A stretch of DNA of 64,000 nucleotides from Metaphire vulgaris. Its lineage: Eukaryota > Annelida > Clitellata > Crassiclitellata > Megascolecidae. Made by a program: the position numbers and the translations under genes. The stretch covers positions 11,070,294 to 11,134,293 of the forward strand of contig CM030840.1 in the NCBI GenBank assembly GCA_018105865.1, in the 5' to 3' direction. Positions 36,558-48,897 of this stretch are shown here, piece by piece. Positions within the stretch are counted from its first letter, which is position 1; each line of letters opens with the position of its first letter. The notes under the pieces were generated by a model. The model searched no databases and had not been told where the DNA came from. It was given only the letters and a program-made list of their open reading frames with translations.

Positions 36558-37280
36558 CAAAAAATTTCAAGGATATAAAAATTGTGCTGCATAATTTGTT
36601 ACATTTACTGTAGCCTCCGTCTTCAAATTTTTAATACGAGTTTTAGGCACAGTAGGTAGGCCTACTTAATATACTTATACAACAACCAACATTATCTGAA
36701 TCAACATTATCTGTAAATCGTGTCGCGGATTAGTGTTAACGGTTCATCATTAAATTAACAGTTTATTTTAAATCAAACTTTGTCGTTTTGTATTGAAATC
36801 ATGATTAAATTTGATCCTCGTTCATAGTTCATCATTAAGTTATTAACAGCACTGAAGAGTTAAACATGTTTTTATAGCTTTTAGAAATGTTTATAAATTT
36901 TCAAAATTTTCAGCACTCGGTCGTACAGCTATTCACTTCGAAAATTTCAAACTTTTAGGTCGAAACGTTTTGCCCGGATTTGAATTGGATTAAATCATGA
37001 TTACTAATTTAAATCACCTCTAGGCTCCATGAATGACCTTTACACTTTTTGAAACTGTAAACAATTTTCTATGAAGTTAATATAATATAATATAGCCTAA
37101 TATAATATAATATAGGCCTAACAAGGTTTAAAGTGGTTCAGTAGGGACTGCCCTGTGTGAGAACCACTGTAGTTGTGTAGATATACAGTATCAGTTAATA
37201 ATTTTGATGGTTAGCGCGGACCCTTTGTTTATCGCCGGGCCCGGGTAATAATGTACTCTCTGTCCCCCCTCTGGCCCTGT
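36558..37280. other. intronic stretch with a 33-bp mariner copy
   Basis: Positions 36908-36940 are identical to 24636-24668 in the mariner transposase. Otherwise unrecognised. Confidence 0.6.
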
Positions 37281-37289
37281 AGAAGCAAG

Positions 37290-37290
<1 letters not shown>

Positions 37291-37349
<59 letters not shown>
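37291..37349. repeat. (TTA)n microsatellite
   Basis: About 20 TTA units. Confidence 0.95.
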
Positions 37350-38614
37350 CCTTGTCTTCATCACCATCATCTCACACGTTTGATTTCGAAAATAACTCAA
37401 TTTAAATTCTACCTTCAGAGAAGCAGGACTGTTTTAATAGTTTTAGTGCACATAAATAGCTTTTTACGAAAGTGCAGAAAAACAAGCTTTCGGACGATTC
37501 CCTCTGAAGCAATATCCTTGAAAAATGCCCCAAATATTCTCCGTGGATTACGGCTTACTCAATCGTTTCGTTAGAGTAATTACTTTCCGGGGTGGCGAGG
37601 GAATTCCGACCACAGATGCCTTTAACTTGTGCATAGGACTGCAATCAATTGCGCTGATGACTCTATATAGCGCTAGGTTTATTCAAGCGTAATATACGTC
37701 GAACCTACAATGACCGCCTACTGGGATTCCACGGGTTCTTTTGACGCTCCCTACTGAGAAAACGCGATGAAACAAGAGACAGCGACTAAACTGATGATAC
37801 GGAAGCCGGATTATTTTTCAGATAACGAAACGGTTCGAATCAGAAATGAAAATTGAACGCGTCGGAAGCAAATTTTATTCATTTCCATAAACACTGTTGG
37901 CTACAGACCAATTTTGTTATACGACTGCCATTAACGACTAATTTTCTATTTCCCGAAAGGCTATTTTATTCTGTTTTAATAGAGTTTTTTTATAGTCACA
38001 AGATCCTCTAGAGATTAGCGGCATAACGATTCCTAGCTCGGTGGTCGAAATTTGCTACTATAGTTAACAAAGAATGCTGCATTATTTTGCAATAATGCGT
38101 TACTCCCATCTTCGATATTTGCTATGTATCAAATAATTATTAATTATTATACGATTGAAACATCTGGAATGCACGCACACCCACTGCACTCCGTACCTCG
38201 GCTATGCTATAGGCCTACGGACTTTTCATCTCAAGACTATACACCTCCGGGCTATTCATCGCGGACTATCCATTTCAACGACTACTTACGTCCAGGCCTT
38301 TTAATAGCAGGATTTTTCATCTCAAGACTAATCATCTCCGGACTATTCATTTCGGACGAAGTATTAAATATAAGAAACGTAAAATACGAGAAGCATTTAA
38401 TAAAAATATTTATAATATAATATAATAATAATATAACAAGGTTTAAAGTGGTTCAGTGTGAGAACTGTGTGAGAACCACCATTTGTTATATAGAACGTAA
38501 AATCTCTATATAGAGGCACCTTTTCAGAAATTTGAGAATATATTCTCTCAGTGCTTTCCTTTGATCGCCGTGGGTGAAACCAAGCTTAAAGATTAGATTT
38601 CAAGAGGCTCAGGT

Positions 38615-38803
38615 CAGTGGCGGCTTCACAGGGCGAGCATGGGGGGCCCGTGCCCCCTATTGAGTGCCTGCCCCCAGTGGCCCACTGTTGGGACACTATA
38701 CTTAATGCTACATAATATACATAACAACAAATGGTTGGCCCCCATGATTAGAAGTTGCCACCCCAACGGGCCCCCCACTTCCCAAATCCTGGAGCCTCCA
38801 CTG
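38615..38803. mobile_element. hAT MITE, TSD GCTCAGGT
   Basis: Ends CAGTGGCGGCTTCAC and GGAGCCTCCACTG, with perfect GCTCAGGT flanks. Confidence 0.93.
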
Positions 38804-39082
38804 GCTCAGGTTGCTAGGGAGTTAGGATGAAAGAGCATCGGTGGGGGTGAGGTTGCGCACAATAATTACTACTTCATATATTTTGAATCTGAATAGATAC
38901 GAACGAGGCCGTACGACAGTGAGACAGACAGAATTCGAGCCAGCAATAATTTATTGAAGAAGACTGGTCGAAATTGCACAATTAGATTAGAACACAATTA
39001 TTTTCTCACGTGAGGGAGTTGGAAAATATGATTTTTTTTGGAAAACATAATAGATGTATGGTCCAACAATGACCCCCTATTC

Positions 39083-39865
39083 CAGCGTTTCCCAAACTGT
39101 GGGTTGCGACCCAAAAGTGGGTCGCAGGGCTCAGTCTAGTGGGTCGCGAGGTAGCGCTAAATTAGATTCGAAAGTGCCACTTTCTAACCAACACCACAAT
39201 GTTACAAGCCTTGAAAGTTGCATGTAGACTTAGGTTTTAAGAAATTCATATGCCTGCAATTCCCCATACACAGCTAATAATAAAATGATTGGTGTTTTGT
39301 GAAAGTTTTATCCAATTTTTGTCGACAATAAGTTTGCAGGGTCACGGCATGTTGCAAAGCCGCTGACGTGAGTCGCACAGTTACATAAAGTTTGGGAAAC
39401 CTTGGCCTATAGTAGTTTTAAAAATTAATCTTATTTCGCAATAACGCAAGGAAAGCGTATTCCGACCATTTTGCTCTGAAACTTCACTAAGAATAGGGAA
39501 TCTCTAGCCAACAATTTCAATAAGTCAACCTTGAGTTTAAGTGATTTTGCCATACTCATAAGATTATTAAGACGCGTAATAAAGGTATGTTCATAAGGAA
39601 TTTTAAAAATATAATTTTCAAGAAACCTCAATAGAAACCTTTTTCTTCCTCTGTCTTATTTGGCAAAAGTATAAATAATTCTACAGAATATATTTGCCAT
39701 ATTTTTCATTCGAATTGAATCAGAGATTTTGTTTTGCCTTTTATTGAAAACTCAGAAGATTCCTTTCAACCAACGTTCGCCAGATGGCCTAATGCATTTT
39801 TAGGTCGCGGCACGTTACGAAACCGCTGAAGTGGGCCGCGGTTCCAAAATGTTTGGGAAACCCTG
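39083..39865. mobile_element. hAT element, 783 bp, TSD CCCTATTC
   Basis: Ends CAGCGTTTCCCAAACTGTGG and ATGTTTGGGAAACCCTG, with perfect CCCTATTC flanks. Inverse orientation of 18512-19277. Confidence 0.93.
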
Positions 39866-39990
39866 CCCTATTCCACACTTTTATTAGTCTTTAGATGAAT
39901 AGTCCGGATATGATTAGTCCGGAGATAAAAAAGTCCTGTTAGTGAAAGGTTCTGAGGAGAATAGTCCTTGACATGAATAGTACGCGAAGA

Positions 39991-40328
39991 CAGTGGCGTC
40001 ATTTCACACTTTTCTTGGGGGGGGCGAGAAATTTTGTAAAATTTTTCTTTTCAATTTTTTACATTTTTTAAATTTTTAAATTTTTTTAAATTTTTCGACT
40101 TGACGAGTTTCCCAAAAAGTTCACGACCTATTTTTTTGCTTGTCGGCCCCTTTTTACGATTAGTTACTTCAGGTTACTCTCGACGTCAAGCACTTGCTGA
40201 CCTTTTTTTTGCCCCCCCCAAACGCAAATGACGTCCCTGTTTTTGTTTTTTAATACATTATAAATTAATATTTTCATTTCCTTGGGGGGCCACGGCCTCC
40301 CCCCCAGCCCCCCCAAATGACGCCTCTG
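39991..40328. mobile_element. hAT MITE, TSD CGCGAAGA
   Basis: Ends CAGTGGCGTCATTTC and AAATGACGCCTCTG, with perfect CGCGAAGA flanks. Contains TTTTTTTGCTTGTCGG. Confidence 0.92.
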
Positions 40329-40548
40329 CGCGAAGAAAAGTAGGCTACGGAGATGAATATTACGGAGATGAAAAGTCCTGGAATCCTCGGCTACCCCCTG
40401 AGACTCATCGCTTGAGAAATGCCAGTACGTAAATTTGAGTATTAAAAATGTGGTTGATAATAATAATAAGAATTATTTCATTGCGTTTCGTCTGTTTTTC
40501 TGAGTTGTTTTTAACTAAGACGTCGACTGTTCATTGGACATTCTGCAG

Positions 40549-40809
40549 GCGTTCCTTTTGTGATCGCCGCGTTCAACGGATTTCCGACCAATTTCCCCGG
40601 ATGTTTGTTCGTCAATTCGCTGGTCATTGTTCTCACTCAGATCTCCATATTCGGTCTTCTGGTCGTCGCCCTCGAGCGCTTCTTCGCCATCCGATATCCC
40701 TACTATTACTACAGACTGTTCACGGTAAAGAGAACGGCTATCGCCATCTTCATCACCTGGACTTCTGGCATCGTCGTCGGAATGGTCTCAATATTCGATT
40801 GGAACGATG
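40549..40809 (+). CDS. adenosine receptor-like GPCR, TM2-TM4 exon
   Basis: This exon runs from the end of TM2 through TM3 and TM4. Cys in FPGCLFVNS is the TM3 cysteine that pairs with extracellular loop 2. TM3 reads VLTQISIFGLL, keeping the Thr-Gln (T88/Q89 of human A2A) that line the adenosine pocket. The DRY motif appears as ERF (VALERFFAIRYP), a conservative Asp to Glu change with Phe for Tyr. TM4 contains the family Trp (ITWTSGIVVGM) and is followed by FDWND. The acceptor is TTCTGCAG at 40541-40548 and the donor G|GTAACC at 40810. Both are phase 1, joining smoothly to 35756 and 48898. The splice position after the TM2 GLLG matches the familiar adenosine receptor intron position from memory. 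Confidence 0.92.
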
Positions 40810-40874
40810 GTAACCAGTTCACTTTAGTATTCGGACAACTACATGTATAATTACTCTCACATGGGCAGCGATAG

Positions 40875-40879
40875 AAGAC

Positions 40880-40915
<36 letters not shown>

Positions 40916-41018
40916 GGCAGAATGACAGACAGAATGACAGAATGACAGACAGACAGACAGAATGACAGACAGAATGACAGAATGACAGACAGACAGACAG
41001 AATGGCAGACAGAATGAC

Positions 41019-41083
<65 letters not shown>

Positions 41084-41095
41084 GACAGACAGAGG
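40875..41095. repeat. GACA/AATGACA microsatellite after receptor exon 3
   Basis: (GACA)n with GAATGACA variants and GA runs, about 65 bases after the TM4 exon donor. Confidence 0.95.
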
Positions 41096-41601
41096 CAGAG
41101 ACACAGAGACAGGGACTGAGAGACAGAGAGGAAGCATGCAACACGTAGGACTGCCAGACCTCCCGTATTTTATGGGAGCTCCCGTATTTCAGACCAGTCT
41201 CCCGCCTACTTATAACTTGTTTGTAATACTGATTCACTGCGTGCAGATGATGCAGTGCATTGAACAGTGTTGTTTACTGCTTTCGCCTAGTCTACACTCT
41301 CTATAGTGCTGTAGTAATACGTAGTATAGTATCACTCTAGCCATAATAATTCACAACGAACTGGACCGTGGAATGGGCGCATTGATCGTGAAAACAATCT
41401 CCCGTAAGTCGACTTTGGATATCTGGCAACCCTAGCAACATGACGCGAACATGTGTCAAATGTTCGCCTAATTGGGAGCTGCATTTGAATGAAAGCCATG
41501 CAGGATTAACCTAATCTAGCTAATGTAGGCTTTTCCCTCCCACCATTTCGAAATGCGATTGAGTGGGCGTGATGGAAAATTCTCACTCAGTCGATTGGCA
41601 G

Positions 41602-41604
<3 letters not shown>

Positions 41605-41640
<36 letters not shown>
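41605..41640. repeat. (GA)n microsatellite
   Basis: About 18 GA units. Confidence 0.9.
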
Positions 41641-41642
<2 letters not shown>

Positions 41643-41904
41643 TCAATCAGTGTCGCTATAGAAATCAGCCCAGTCGATCAGTTGACATCGGGGCCCATTG
41701 AACGATGTCGCTTCTGTCACGCGATTAGATATCTATTATTCCTCCCGTGTACAGTAGGCTATAATAACAGACGGAAGATAGCACAGACTCCACACCACCA
41801 CTCGTGGCTTAACTATATTCAACATGGAATCCGATCGGCTGACCAGCTCAACATCAATCGCTTATCGTCATCCTGGTTCCATCAAGTCGACATCGACTCC
41901 TGGA

Positions 41905-42080
41905 CAGTGTTTAATCTAGACTCTGGACTCCGGGGAAGGGAAATTGACAGAGCCGGAGGGGGGAATCAGCTAGGGGGCTGCTGTTAGTTGATGTAGTATG
42001 CCAACATTTCCGAAAGAATTTGAAATTTCCGGAGGAAAAAGGGCAATTTCTCCCCCAGAAACGGCCTAGATTACATCCTG
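41905..42080. mobile_element. hAT MITE, TSD CTCCTGGA
   Basis: Starts CAGTGTTTAATCTAGAC, ends CCTAGATTACATCCTG, perfect CTCCTGGA flanks. Near-homologue of 60643-60811 in inverse orientation. Confidence 0.92.
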
Positions 42081-42084
42081 CTCC

Positions 42085-42345
42085 TGGATCATCATCATGG
42101 ATAAGTTTCCTCCATTCTTCTCTACTCTTTGTCATTTTATTTAGTTCTTCCAATGTCATGTGCGTTGTTTCACAGATTCCATCTGTCTTCCTATCCCTCT
42201 ACAAGTCTACATCCTTCCATTATCCCTGTCATAATCTCCTTTTATGTGGTGTCAATTGATCTCATTATGTGTCCAAAATATCTCAGTTTCTGTCTAAGCA
42301 TAAATTTCAACATAGATTTCAACATTGATTTTTCTGTCACCAGTT
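42085..42345 (-). mobile_element. LINE C-terminal remnant
   Basis: Minus-strand pieces resembling FGHIMR, the ELNKMTKSREEWRKLIH end and DDDP, with stops. The 3' tail was apparently the target of the MITE at 41905. Confidence 0.6.
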
Positions 42346-42411
42346 AAAAACTCCCAGAAACGGTTCCGGTTCGATTCCCTTCGATTTTTGCGCGGATGAA
42401 GAGGTAGACAA

Positions 42412-42552
42412 CATGGGCGTCCGAAGAGGTGCAAGGGGTGCAATTGCACCCCCTGGAAAACTTGTGGAGTTATGCAAAAGTAAAATTACTTGTTTCTTTC
42501 GTCACAAGACCCTGTTTTGCACCCCCTGGAAAAATTTTTGCGGACGCCCATG
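42412..42552. mobile_element. hAT MITE, TSD GTAGACAA
   Basis: Ends CATGGGCGTCCG and CGGACGCCCATG, with perfect GTAGACAA flanks, 141 bp. Confidence 0.9.
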
Positions 42553-42577
42553 GTAGACAAACGACGTCACTGATTAC

Positions 42578-43870
42578 CAGTGTGGTTTCAGTTATTGATT
42601 ATTTTTCAGTTATAGTTGCAGTTAAAGTTATTGTTATTTTTCAGTTACAGTTTCAGTTACAGTTAATTATTTTTCAGTTATTTTCAGTTAATCACCATTG
42701 AACACGTTAACGAAATTTTGATACTTTTTCTTAATAAGCAATAATTATATTCTCTCTAATTTATTGGAAAATCGACTTATATGTCCATATTTTCACATGC
42801 ATATCCCAGAGTTGTCCATGGGTCGGTTTTTTGAACCATCCCAACCCAACCCACCAAATTCCCAACCCAACCAGACCCACCTAAAATTCCTATCTGCGGA
42901 CCCAACCCAACCCATTGCGACCCGACCCGACCCGACCCGACCCGACGAAAACGTGAAAGTACAATCGCCGTTTTAAAACCATGCATATATTCAACTAACT
43001 TAATAGGCATAATAGTAAGATCTTTTCGTGGAATTTGTTGATTCTTGGTGTTGAACGTACAGGATTGCTGCAGTAGTGTCTAAATAAATACTTTCTTTAT
43101 ATGCTTGAATGAAGTTCATGTTTGAAAACTTTTGGTTACCAGAAAATTGAGCGTTGGGTATTTATCAGACATCGGTTTGCTGTAATATAATGTAACAAAA
43201 TACTAGTATAGCGAGTCTTCTGAAGAATCACTCAGAAGCTCTTCCGCTGCAATTTCTGCATGCTGACAAAGAGATAAGTTTTAATTGGCACCAGCCGTGA
43301 CCGGTTCACGGAATGTTTTCAGAGTCAATAACAAAGGTCCACATGACTTGCTCGATCTGAATAATTATGGTCCAGTTTGTACAGACTATTGAATGCGGTT
43401 GTTTACGATCGAATCTAGGCCAACCCTACATGGCTCCAATAGGGCATGCAGTCATATGACATAATACAAGAATCTGTCAAAACAGTAAACAGAAAACCTA
43501 TATTTGCATGGTTATTCCATGGGTTAACCCAACTAACCATGGACAACTTTGGCATGTCCATCAAAACATGACATAAATAATTTCGGGAGATCGAGAGTTT
43601 CATTGTGTTTAATCGAAGATCGCTGTATGTGGTGTTTGACTTTTTAAATTTGTCATTTTTTCAGTTATTTTAACTATTTTAGTTACTTATTTTTCAGTTA
43701 TAGTTATAGTTTCAGCTAGCTGATTTGTTATTTTTCAGTTAACTGATATTTCAGTTACAGTTACAGTTATAGGTATTTTTCAGTTATAGTTAGAGTTACA
43801 GTTAACTGATTTGTTATTTTTCATTTAACTGGTATTTCAGTTACAGTTACAGTTAACTGAAACCACACTG
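42578..43870. mobile_element. hAT element, 1.29 kb, TSD CTGATTAC
   Basis: Ends CAGTGTGGTTTCAGTTA and TAACTGAAACCACACTG, perfect CTGATTAC flanks. Subterminal TTTTTCAGTTA repeats on both sides; a GACCC/AACCC run at 42835-42947. No transposase frame. Confidence 0.93.
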
Positions 43871-44339
43871 CTGATTACCAGAGCCGATTATTGTCAAAAA
43901 TATCTCCGATCTTTCTATGCAAAAGTGACGTCACTGCGATAGGAAATTGCAGCCGCGTTTTTTGCACGACAGTCATTTCGCAGATTGGAAAATTGCTGAA
44001 AGCGCATAGACGCCAGCGATTATGCCTCCATTTGGTTTCACGGCAATGTAAACGTTAATCGCATTAATCGAATTGATGTATTTGTCTGCAGTAGTAGACG
44101 CTAGGGCAGGAGGCAACCTCGTTAGCAATCGTCGTTCCATTCTGCGTGTTTTGCTCTGTGCCTATGTGTGCTATTGTCTCGATAAATCATTGTGTTTTGT
44201 AGTTCTTGACGGGTTCCTGTCATCCACCATACGGTACTTTATTAAATGCGTCTACTCCATTTACTCAGCATTTACTCCACCTACCCTTCCCTCTCATAAC
44301 CTGATCTGATATCGTTTTTCAGCTTATAATAATCTAAAA

Positions 44340-44616
44340 AGTCAAAGTCCTTCCCGAGCCTCACGGTCTCATAGGGCGGCGCTGACCTTCGTTGCTATAG
44401 CCCTCGAGCCAGGCGTGCAATACCACGGATACGGCGCTAGTGCATTGCATAGCGTACCTATTTGACTTATCGCAGATTTTTACCACTGCTCCTCAGTTTA
44501 CCACCGCCCTCTAGCGAGTAAGGCTGGGTCGACCTTAGGGCTCCTGCGGGCCTCGAAACCGAGATCTTCTGCTCTATCGTTCAACGTTGTTACCACTCTG
44601 CTAACTTCCCGCCCCT
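44340..44616 (-). mobile_element. tRNA-derived SINE-like unit
   Basis: On the minus strand from 44616: GTTAGCAGAGTGGTAACA (A-box-like) then GGTTTCGAGGCC (B-box-like) about 40 bases later. Body extends to about 44340. Confidence 0.6.

Positions 44617-44619
<3 letters not shown>

Positions 44620-44671
<52 letters not shown>
44620..44671. repeat. (TAA)n microsatellite
   Basis: About 17 TAA units. Confidence 0.9.
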
Positions 44672-44673
<2 letters not shown>

Positions 44674-44689
44674 GTAGCAGTAGAAGGAG

Positions 44690-46300
44690 ATTTTAAATGG
44701 CTTAGTGGGGATTTCTCCTGCTGGGTCCCTCTCAGACCTCTAACTTCTGGTCCGCTCAGTTGTCGTCTCTTATTCTACAAAAAAGAAAGGACAATTTGCA
44801 ATAGACAAAGTCAAAAGAGCACTCTCTTTGCTGCTGGTTACTTTTATCGTTCAACGTTGACGGAATATACCATTCCATGCTGCGTTTTAAAGCACGAACT
44901 TCCCAATACAGACCCTTATATATAAATAAAAGCATAATAATAATATAGGCCCCTATATAATAATATATAATAATTTTATAATATAATAATAATAAACTAT
45001 ATATTCAGTAAAAAGATGCTCTTTGAACTGATCAAGAAAAACCCTAGCAATATATTATTTTTATGTCTAGGGGTCCCAACTTTGAAAAAACTGATTTATG
45101 AATAATATGTATGCATATTTCATTGCAAAGCAATGGCTTAACAATAACTGGTTGATTTATAAACTGTTTTGTTGAATCTATTGATAGTTTTGATTAAATT
45201 TGGTAAACTTGGGTGTTTACTATTGAAACCCACGCTCTGCTTTCTTCTCATGCCCATAGCAACCATTGTCTCAGAACCCTTGGCCTCTGGTCTTGAAAAA
45301 ACTAAATAAAAATTAGACTGTTGAAAAGTGAGACGATCAAAACAAGGTCATCAGCTTATCGTTGTCTCTTATTCTACAAAAAGATATTTTTGAACTTCAA
45401 AAGACAATTTGAGAACCACTGCAGAACACGAAGTAACAGTTGACATTCAGTAAAAAGCCAAAAGAACGTGTGAAGATGTTCTAAGAGCGTGTTATTTTTA
45501 ACACAAAAAGAGAGACATAAGACTGTTGATGTTGTAAAAACATCTGACACATGCCTACTATTGCATTTGTCAGCATAGTGAAAAAGTGAAAAGGCTATTT
45601 GAGAAATGGAATGATCACTACTGGACACACACAACACACAGAAAATGAAAATTAACAAAGGTTGAAGGCAAAACAAAAAAGAGAAATGGGAGAAAGTAGT
45701 ACACTTTAGAAGAGTTTGAAATGAATTACAGTTCTTCAGTCCAAATGACCTTTGCAATAATGATAGTGACAATCAGTGCTGTTCTAGCAGTTCACTAGCT
45801 GCTGTTGGTGATGCCGGTTCAAAACACAGATTTTATCCAAGATCAATCAACTTCACTTCTTCAGACTCCTACTTCAACATTGATTGGGAACGTGATCATC
45901 AAAAATTTAAGTATGCCTATTATCAATAACAAGATGTGGATTATCTCAAAGTTTACGGACATGATTCATAGTTATAATTCAAATGGATCGATAAGATCAG
46001 ACGGAAATATTTACTGAACAGCTGTAGCATTTTTGTTCCATTTTGTTCATGATATGCTGCTTGGCTCATAGCATATAAGTTAGAATGGTGCAAAAGTATA
46101 AGAAAATCCTTCCCGATCACTCATGGATAACTTCAGGGCTCATATGATCTCCGTTACCAAGGCCCTCAGCCATGGTGCAAGTTTGTTCTCATGAAACGCG
46201 ACTGAATTAATCCGCTACTCATTTATCGCCATCTGAAGAAAGAAGGCAATACTCCTGCCAGACATCGCATCATTCTGCTAACTTCCTACCCCTGCTAATT
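44690..46300. other. unannotated stretch with a worn SINE-like end
   Basis: Short repeated words (CGTTGTCTCTTATTCTACAA-like at 44760 and 45360). At 46245-46295, minus strand, an AAGTTAGCAGAATGATG A-box-like word recalls 44600. No gene seen; an open + frame near 45805 is not recognised. Confidence 0.4.
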
Positions 46301-46497
46301 TCATATTATATATATATATAATAACCATGGTGTAATGGTGTAATGCAACTATACTTTAATGTCAGACTAAAATGGCATAAACATTTGGCAAAATTGACTT
46401 GCATTCTTAACAAAGTTGCTAGAAATATGATATATAAATATCTGTTTTCGATATATAATATGGATCATCGATTTCCGTTTGTATAACTAAAATTTTG

Positions 46498-46500
<3 letters not shown>

Positions 46501-46551
<51 letters not shown>
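46501..46551. repeat. (TA)n microsatellite
   Basis: About 25 TA units. Confidence 0.95.
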
Positions 46552-46554
<3 letters not shown>

Positions 46555-46559
46555 TGGAA

Positions 46560-47072
46560 AATTGTCTCAATGCATTTTAACTGGAGTACGTTCGTTTGTG
46601 TTTACGATGTCATTATGGACACGGTAGGTTGGTATTTCTATTGCATTTGCAAGGATAATGGATTCGCATTGTGAAGACCAACAACCAACCACTCAGGCGC
46701 CAGCGTTCTGCATTTGAGAACATCCCAATTGCTTCCATTCCAGTCTTCGTGCTTTGCTGGTAAATGCCTGAATTTATTGTCTTGACTTCTTCTGTCCGGA
46801 GTATTTGACCACCAAGTTCACTGCGTACTTTCGAACCCACGTCAAGCACTTTATCTGTTTGTCGGATATTCTTTCACAAATCCAATAGAGAGTGTCCTCA
46901 CAGAGTTCCTCCATAATTACCGTTTTTTCTTAATGTGCCTCACAGAGGCGTGGCCAGGATTGCGGAATAGGGGGAGGGGAAACATGGCACTTTATTTAAA
47001 AATCTTAGAAATGTTATTAAATATCTTATGTCTATGATAGACTAAATAAATGACACTATAAGTTACCTATGG

Positions 47073-47116
<44 letters not shown>

Positions 47117-47870
47117 TGTCAGATCGTAATTATAAACATTTTGGCTTTTTGCATGTGCGGTCCGTTTAATGTGCGGTCCGTCTAAGGTTTCATGAGGTCC
47201 CTTAAGGAAAAAGTTCGCCCCACTTCTGGGTTAGAAAGTTGCAACAAATCAAATGATTACAAATTTCAGTAGCATGCCTGAAAGAAACAGGCATAATTCT
47301 GATAAAAGAATTCAATGACACTCGATACAAGCCTTGAGACGCTCATTACGACAAAACACAATTGAGATTTGAGATTTATTTAACACACACATACCACAGA
47401 TATAACATTTACACATTACACAAAGGTAAGCATTCTTTTAAGTTTAGATAGATGCCTATAAAGTTTGTGAAAGTACAAAGTATGAAAACCCAGCTTGTTT
47501 AAATAACTCATAAATAAATAACGCATGCAGAAAGGCAGTCGAAGCTTTGAGATAAAGTTGGAATTTTAAGACGTTACACTTAGATGAGCTGACAATTTGT
47601 GAAATTGCAGCTCTATCGGACTAGAATAGATAGATTGCCAAATGCAGCCGACATTTCTCGCAGCTTTTTGGCCACTTTTTCTCACGCCCTCATTAGACGT
47701 AGGCCTATATACTTCGCAGCTAGACTTCAGTCACCATGTGAACACTTTTACCGTATACTTTTCCTTTAACAGCTTTTAACATAGGCTACAATGCCATCGT
47801 CACGTTATGTGCTAGACTCTTAGAGCACAGCTGTTAATTTCGGAAGAGTCCTTAGATAAACAGAATGAAC
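46560..47870. other. intronic stretch with GAT microsatellite
   Basis: (GAT)n at 47072-47116. Otherwise nothing recognised. Confidence 0.5.
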
Positions 47871-47885
47871 ACGAAGTTAACTAAT

Positions 47886-48332
47886 CAGTGATGGGCAACT
47901 AGTTAACTAATACTAACTTTTAACCTTTTTAATTAAATATAAATAGTTTAGTCAAAATGATAGTTTAACTAAAAATTTAGCTTAAATAGTTTAACTAAAA
48001 AATTTTAGTTGCTGATCAAATCACAGCACCATCTATTCCTTTCTGTCTTTCATGACAACGATAACTATCTTGGTCAGAGACAAGTGCTTACGATCTTTGA
48101 TCTCGTTGGTAAGCAAATGCAATGATTAATTAATTCAATGGTTCATTGACTGAAGAGTCGTCTATGTTTTGAATTGTTTTCATGAACACATACTTGATAT
48201 ATAAAAATAAACAAAATTAGTTGCAAAAAGTTTAACTATATTTTTAGTTTAGTTAACTATTTTAGAAAGTTAGTTTTAACTACTTATTTTTAGTTGAAAT
48301 TTAGTTATAGTTTAACTAATAGACCATCACTA
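47886..48332. mobile_element. hAT-like MITE with TAGTTTAACT subterminal repeats
   Basis: Starts CAGTGATGGGCAACTAG and ends near AATAGACCATCACTA, with many AGTTTAACTA words on both sides. No clean duplication. Confidence 0.65.
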
Positions 48333-48441
48333 ATAATAGACCATTGATAATTAATCATGCAGAGAAGTCGTTGTCGTTGACAACTGCAGTCTACAGGTTA
48401 ATCTAAGCCTCGATAATAGGCTCCATTACATTGATGTAACC

Positions 48442-48565
48442 AGTGGCGGCTCTAGATTTGTAACCACAGGTGGCAACTTCAAATCATGGGGACCAACCAT
48501 TTGTTTAATGGCATTAAGGTCCCAACTGGGGACCACTGGTCCAGGCTCTCAAGGCGGAGCCGTGA
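48442..48565. mobile_element. hAT MITE, CAGTGGCGGCTCTAG family, worn
   Basis: CAGTGGCGGCTCTAG start, body with GGGGACCAACCATTTG, and a GGCGGAGCCGTG right end. A direct GTGATCACGGGGATGGG repeat follows. Confidence 0.65.
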
Positions 48566-48649
48566 TCACGGGGATGGGGTGGTCACAGGGTGGTCACGGC
48601 GTGATCACGGGGATGGGTACGGGAGGCCGCCGCAGGCCGGGCTCACGTT

Positions 48650-48862
48650 CTGGCTGGGAACCGGCCCTGGGATTTGCGTAAAAATGTTGATTTATTTTGG
48701 GGGTGAGGATGGTGGTAGGTTAGCATGATTGAAGCGAATACGTGAATGTGTGAAGAACTAACGACGATCTTTTTTGGCTCGTCGGATACTTTTCTAACCA
48801 GAAAATGTCGATGTGCCCCCTTCCTTCATCACTATTCCGAAACCCTGACTAGCTACGCCACT
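48650..48862. mobile_element. hAT-like MITE just upstream of receptor exon 4
   Basis: Ends CTAGCTACGCCACTG, body like 20570-20777, containing ACGATCTTTTTTGGCTCGTC. It stops 35 bases before the exon at 48898. Confidence 0.6.
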
Positions 48863-48897
48863 GTTCTATTGCCTGGTTGATTTCTTCTGTTTGACAG

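Larger units (their letters stand above)
38200..40400. mobile_element. inverted-arm element with CGGACTATTCATCTC modules, hosting three hATs
   Basis: Left arm about 38215-38360 has repeated CGGACT.TTCATCTC words. The right arm about 39890-40385 has the inverse GAGATGAA.AGTCC words. The insertions at 38615-38803, 39083-39865 and 39991-40328 lie between or in the arms. Outer termini not certain. Confidence 0.55.

Noticed and set aside
44550..44616. Functional tRNA gene
   Set aside because: A- and B-box-like words exist, but the acceptor and anticodon stems do not pair well; better explained as a SINE head.
45374..46017. Open frames of 132 codons (minus) and 70 codons (plus)
   Set aside because: No recognised motif, no splice context and low-complexity composition.
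47886..48332. 8-bp duplication for the TAGTTTAACT element
   Set aside because: Flanks TAACTAAT and ATAATAGA do not match convincingly, so only the ends are claimed.
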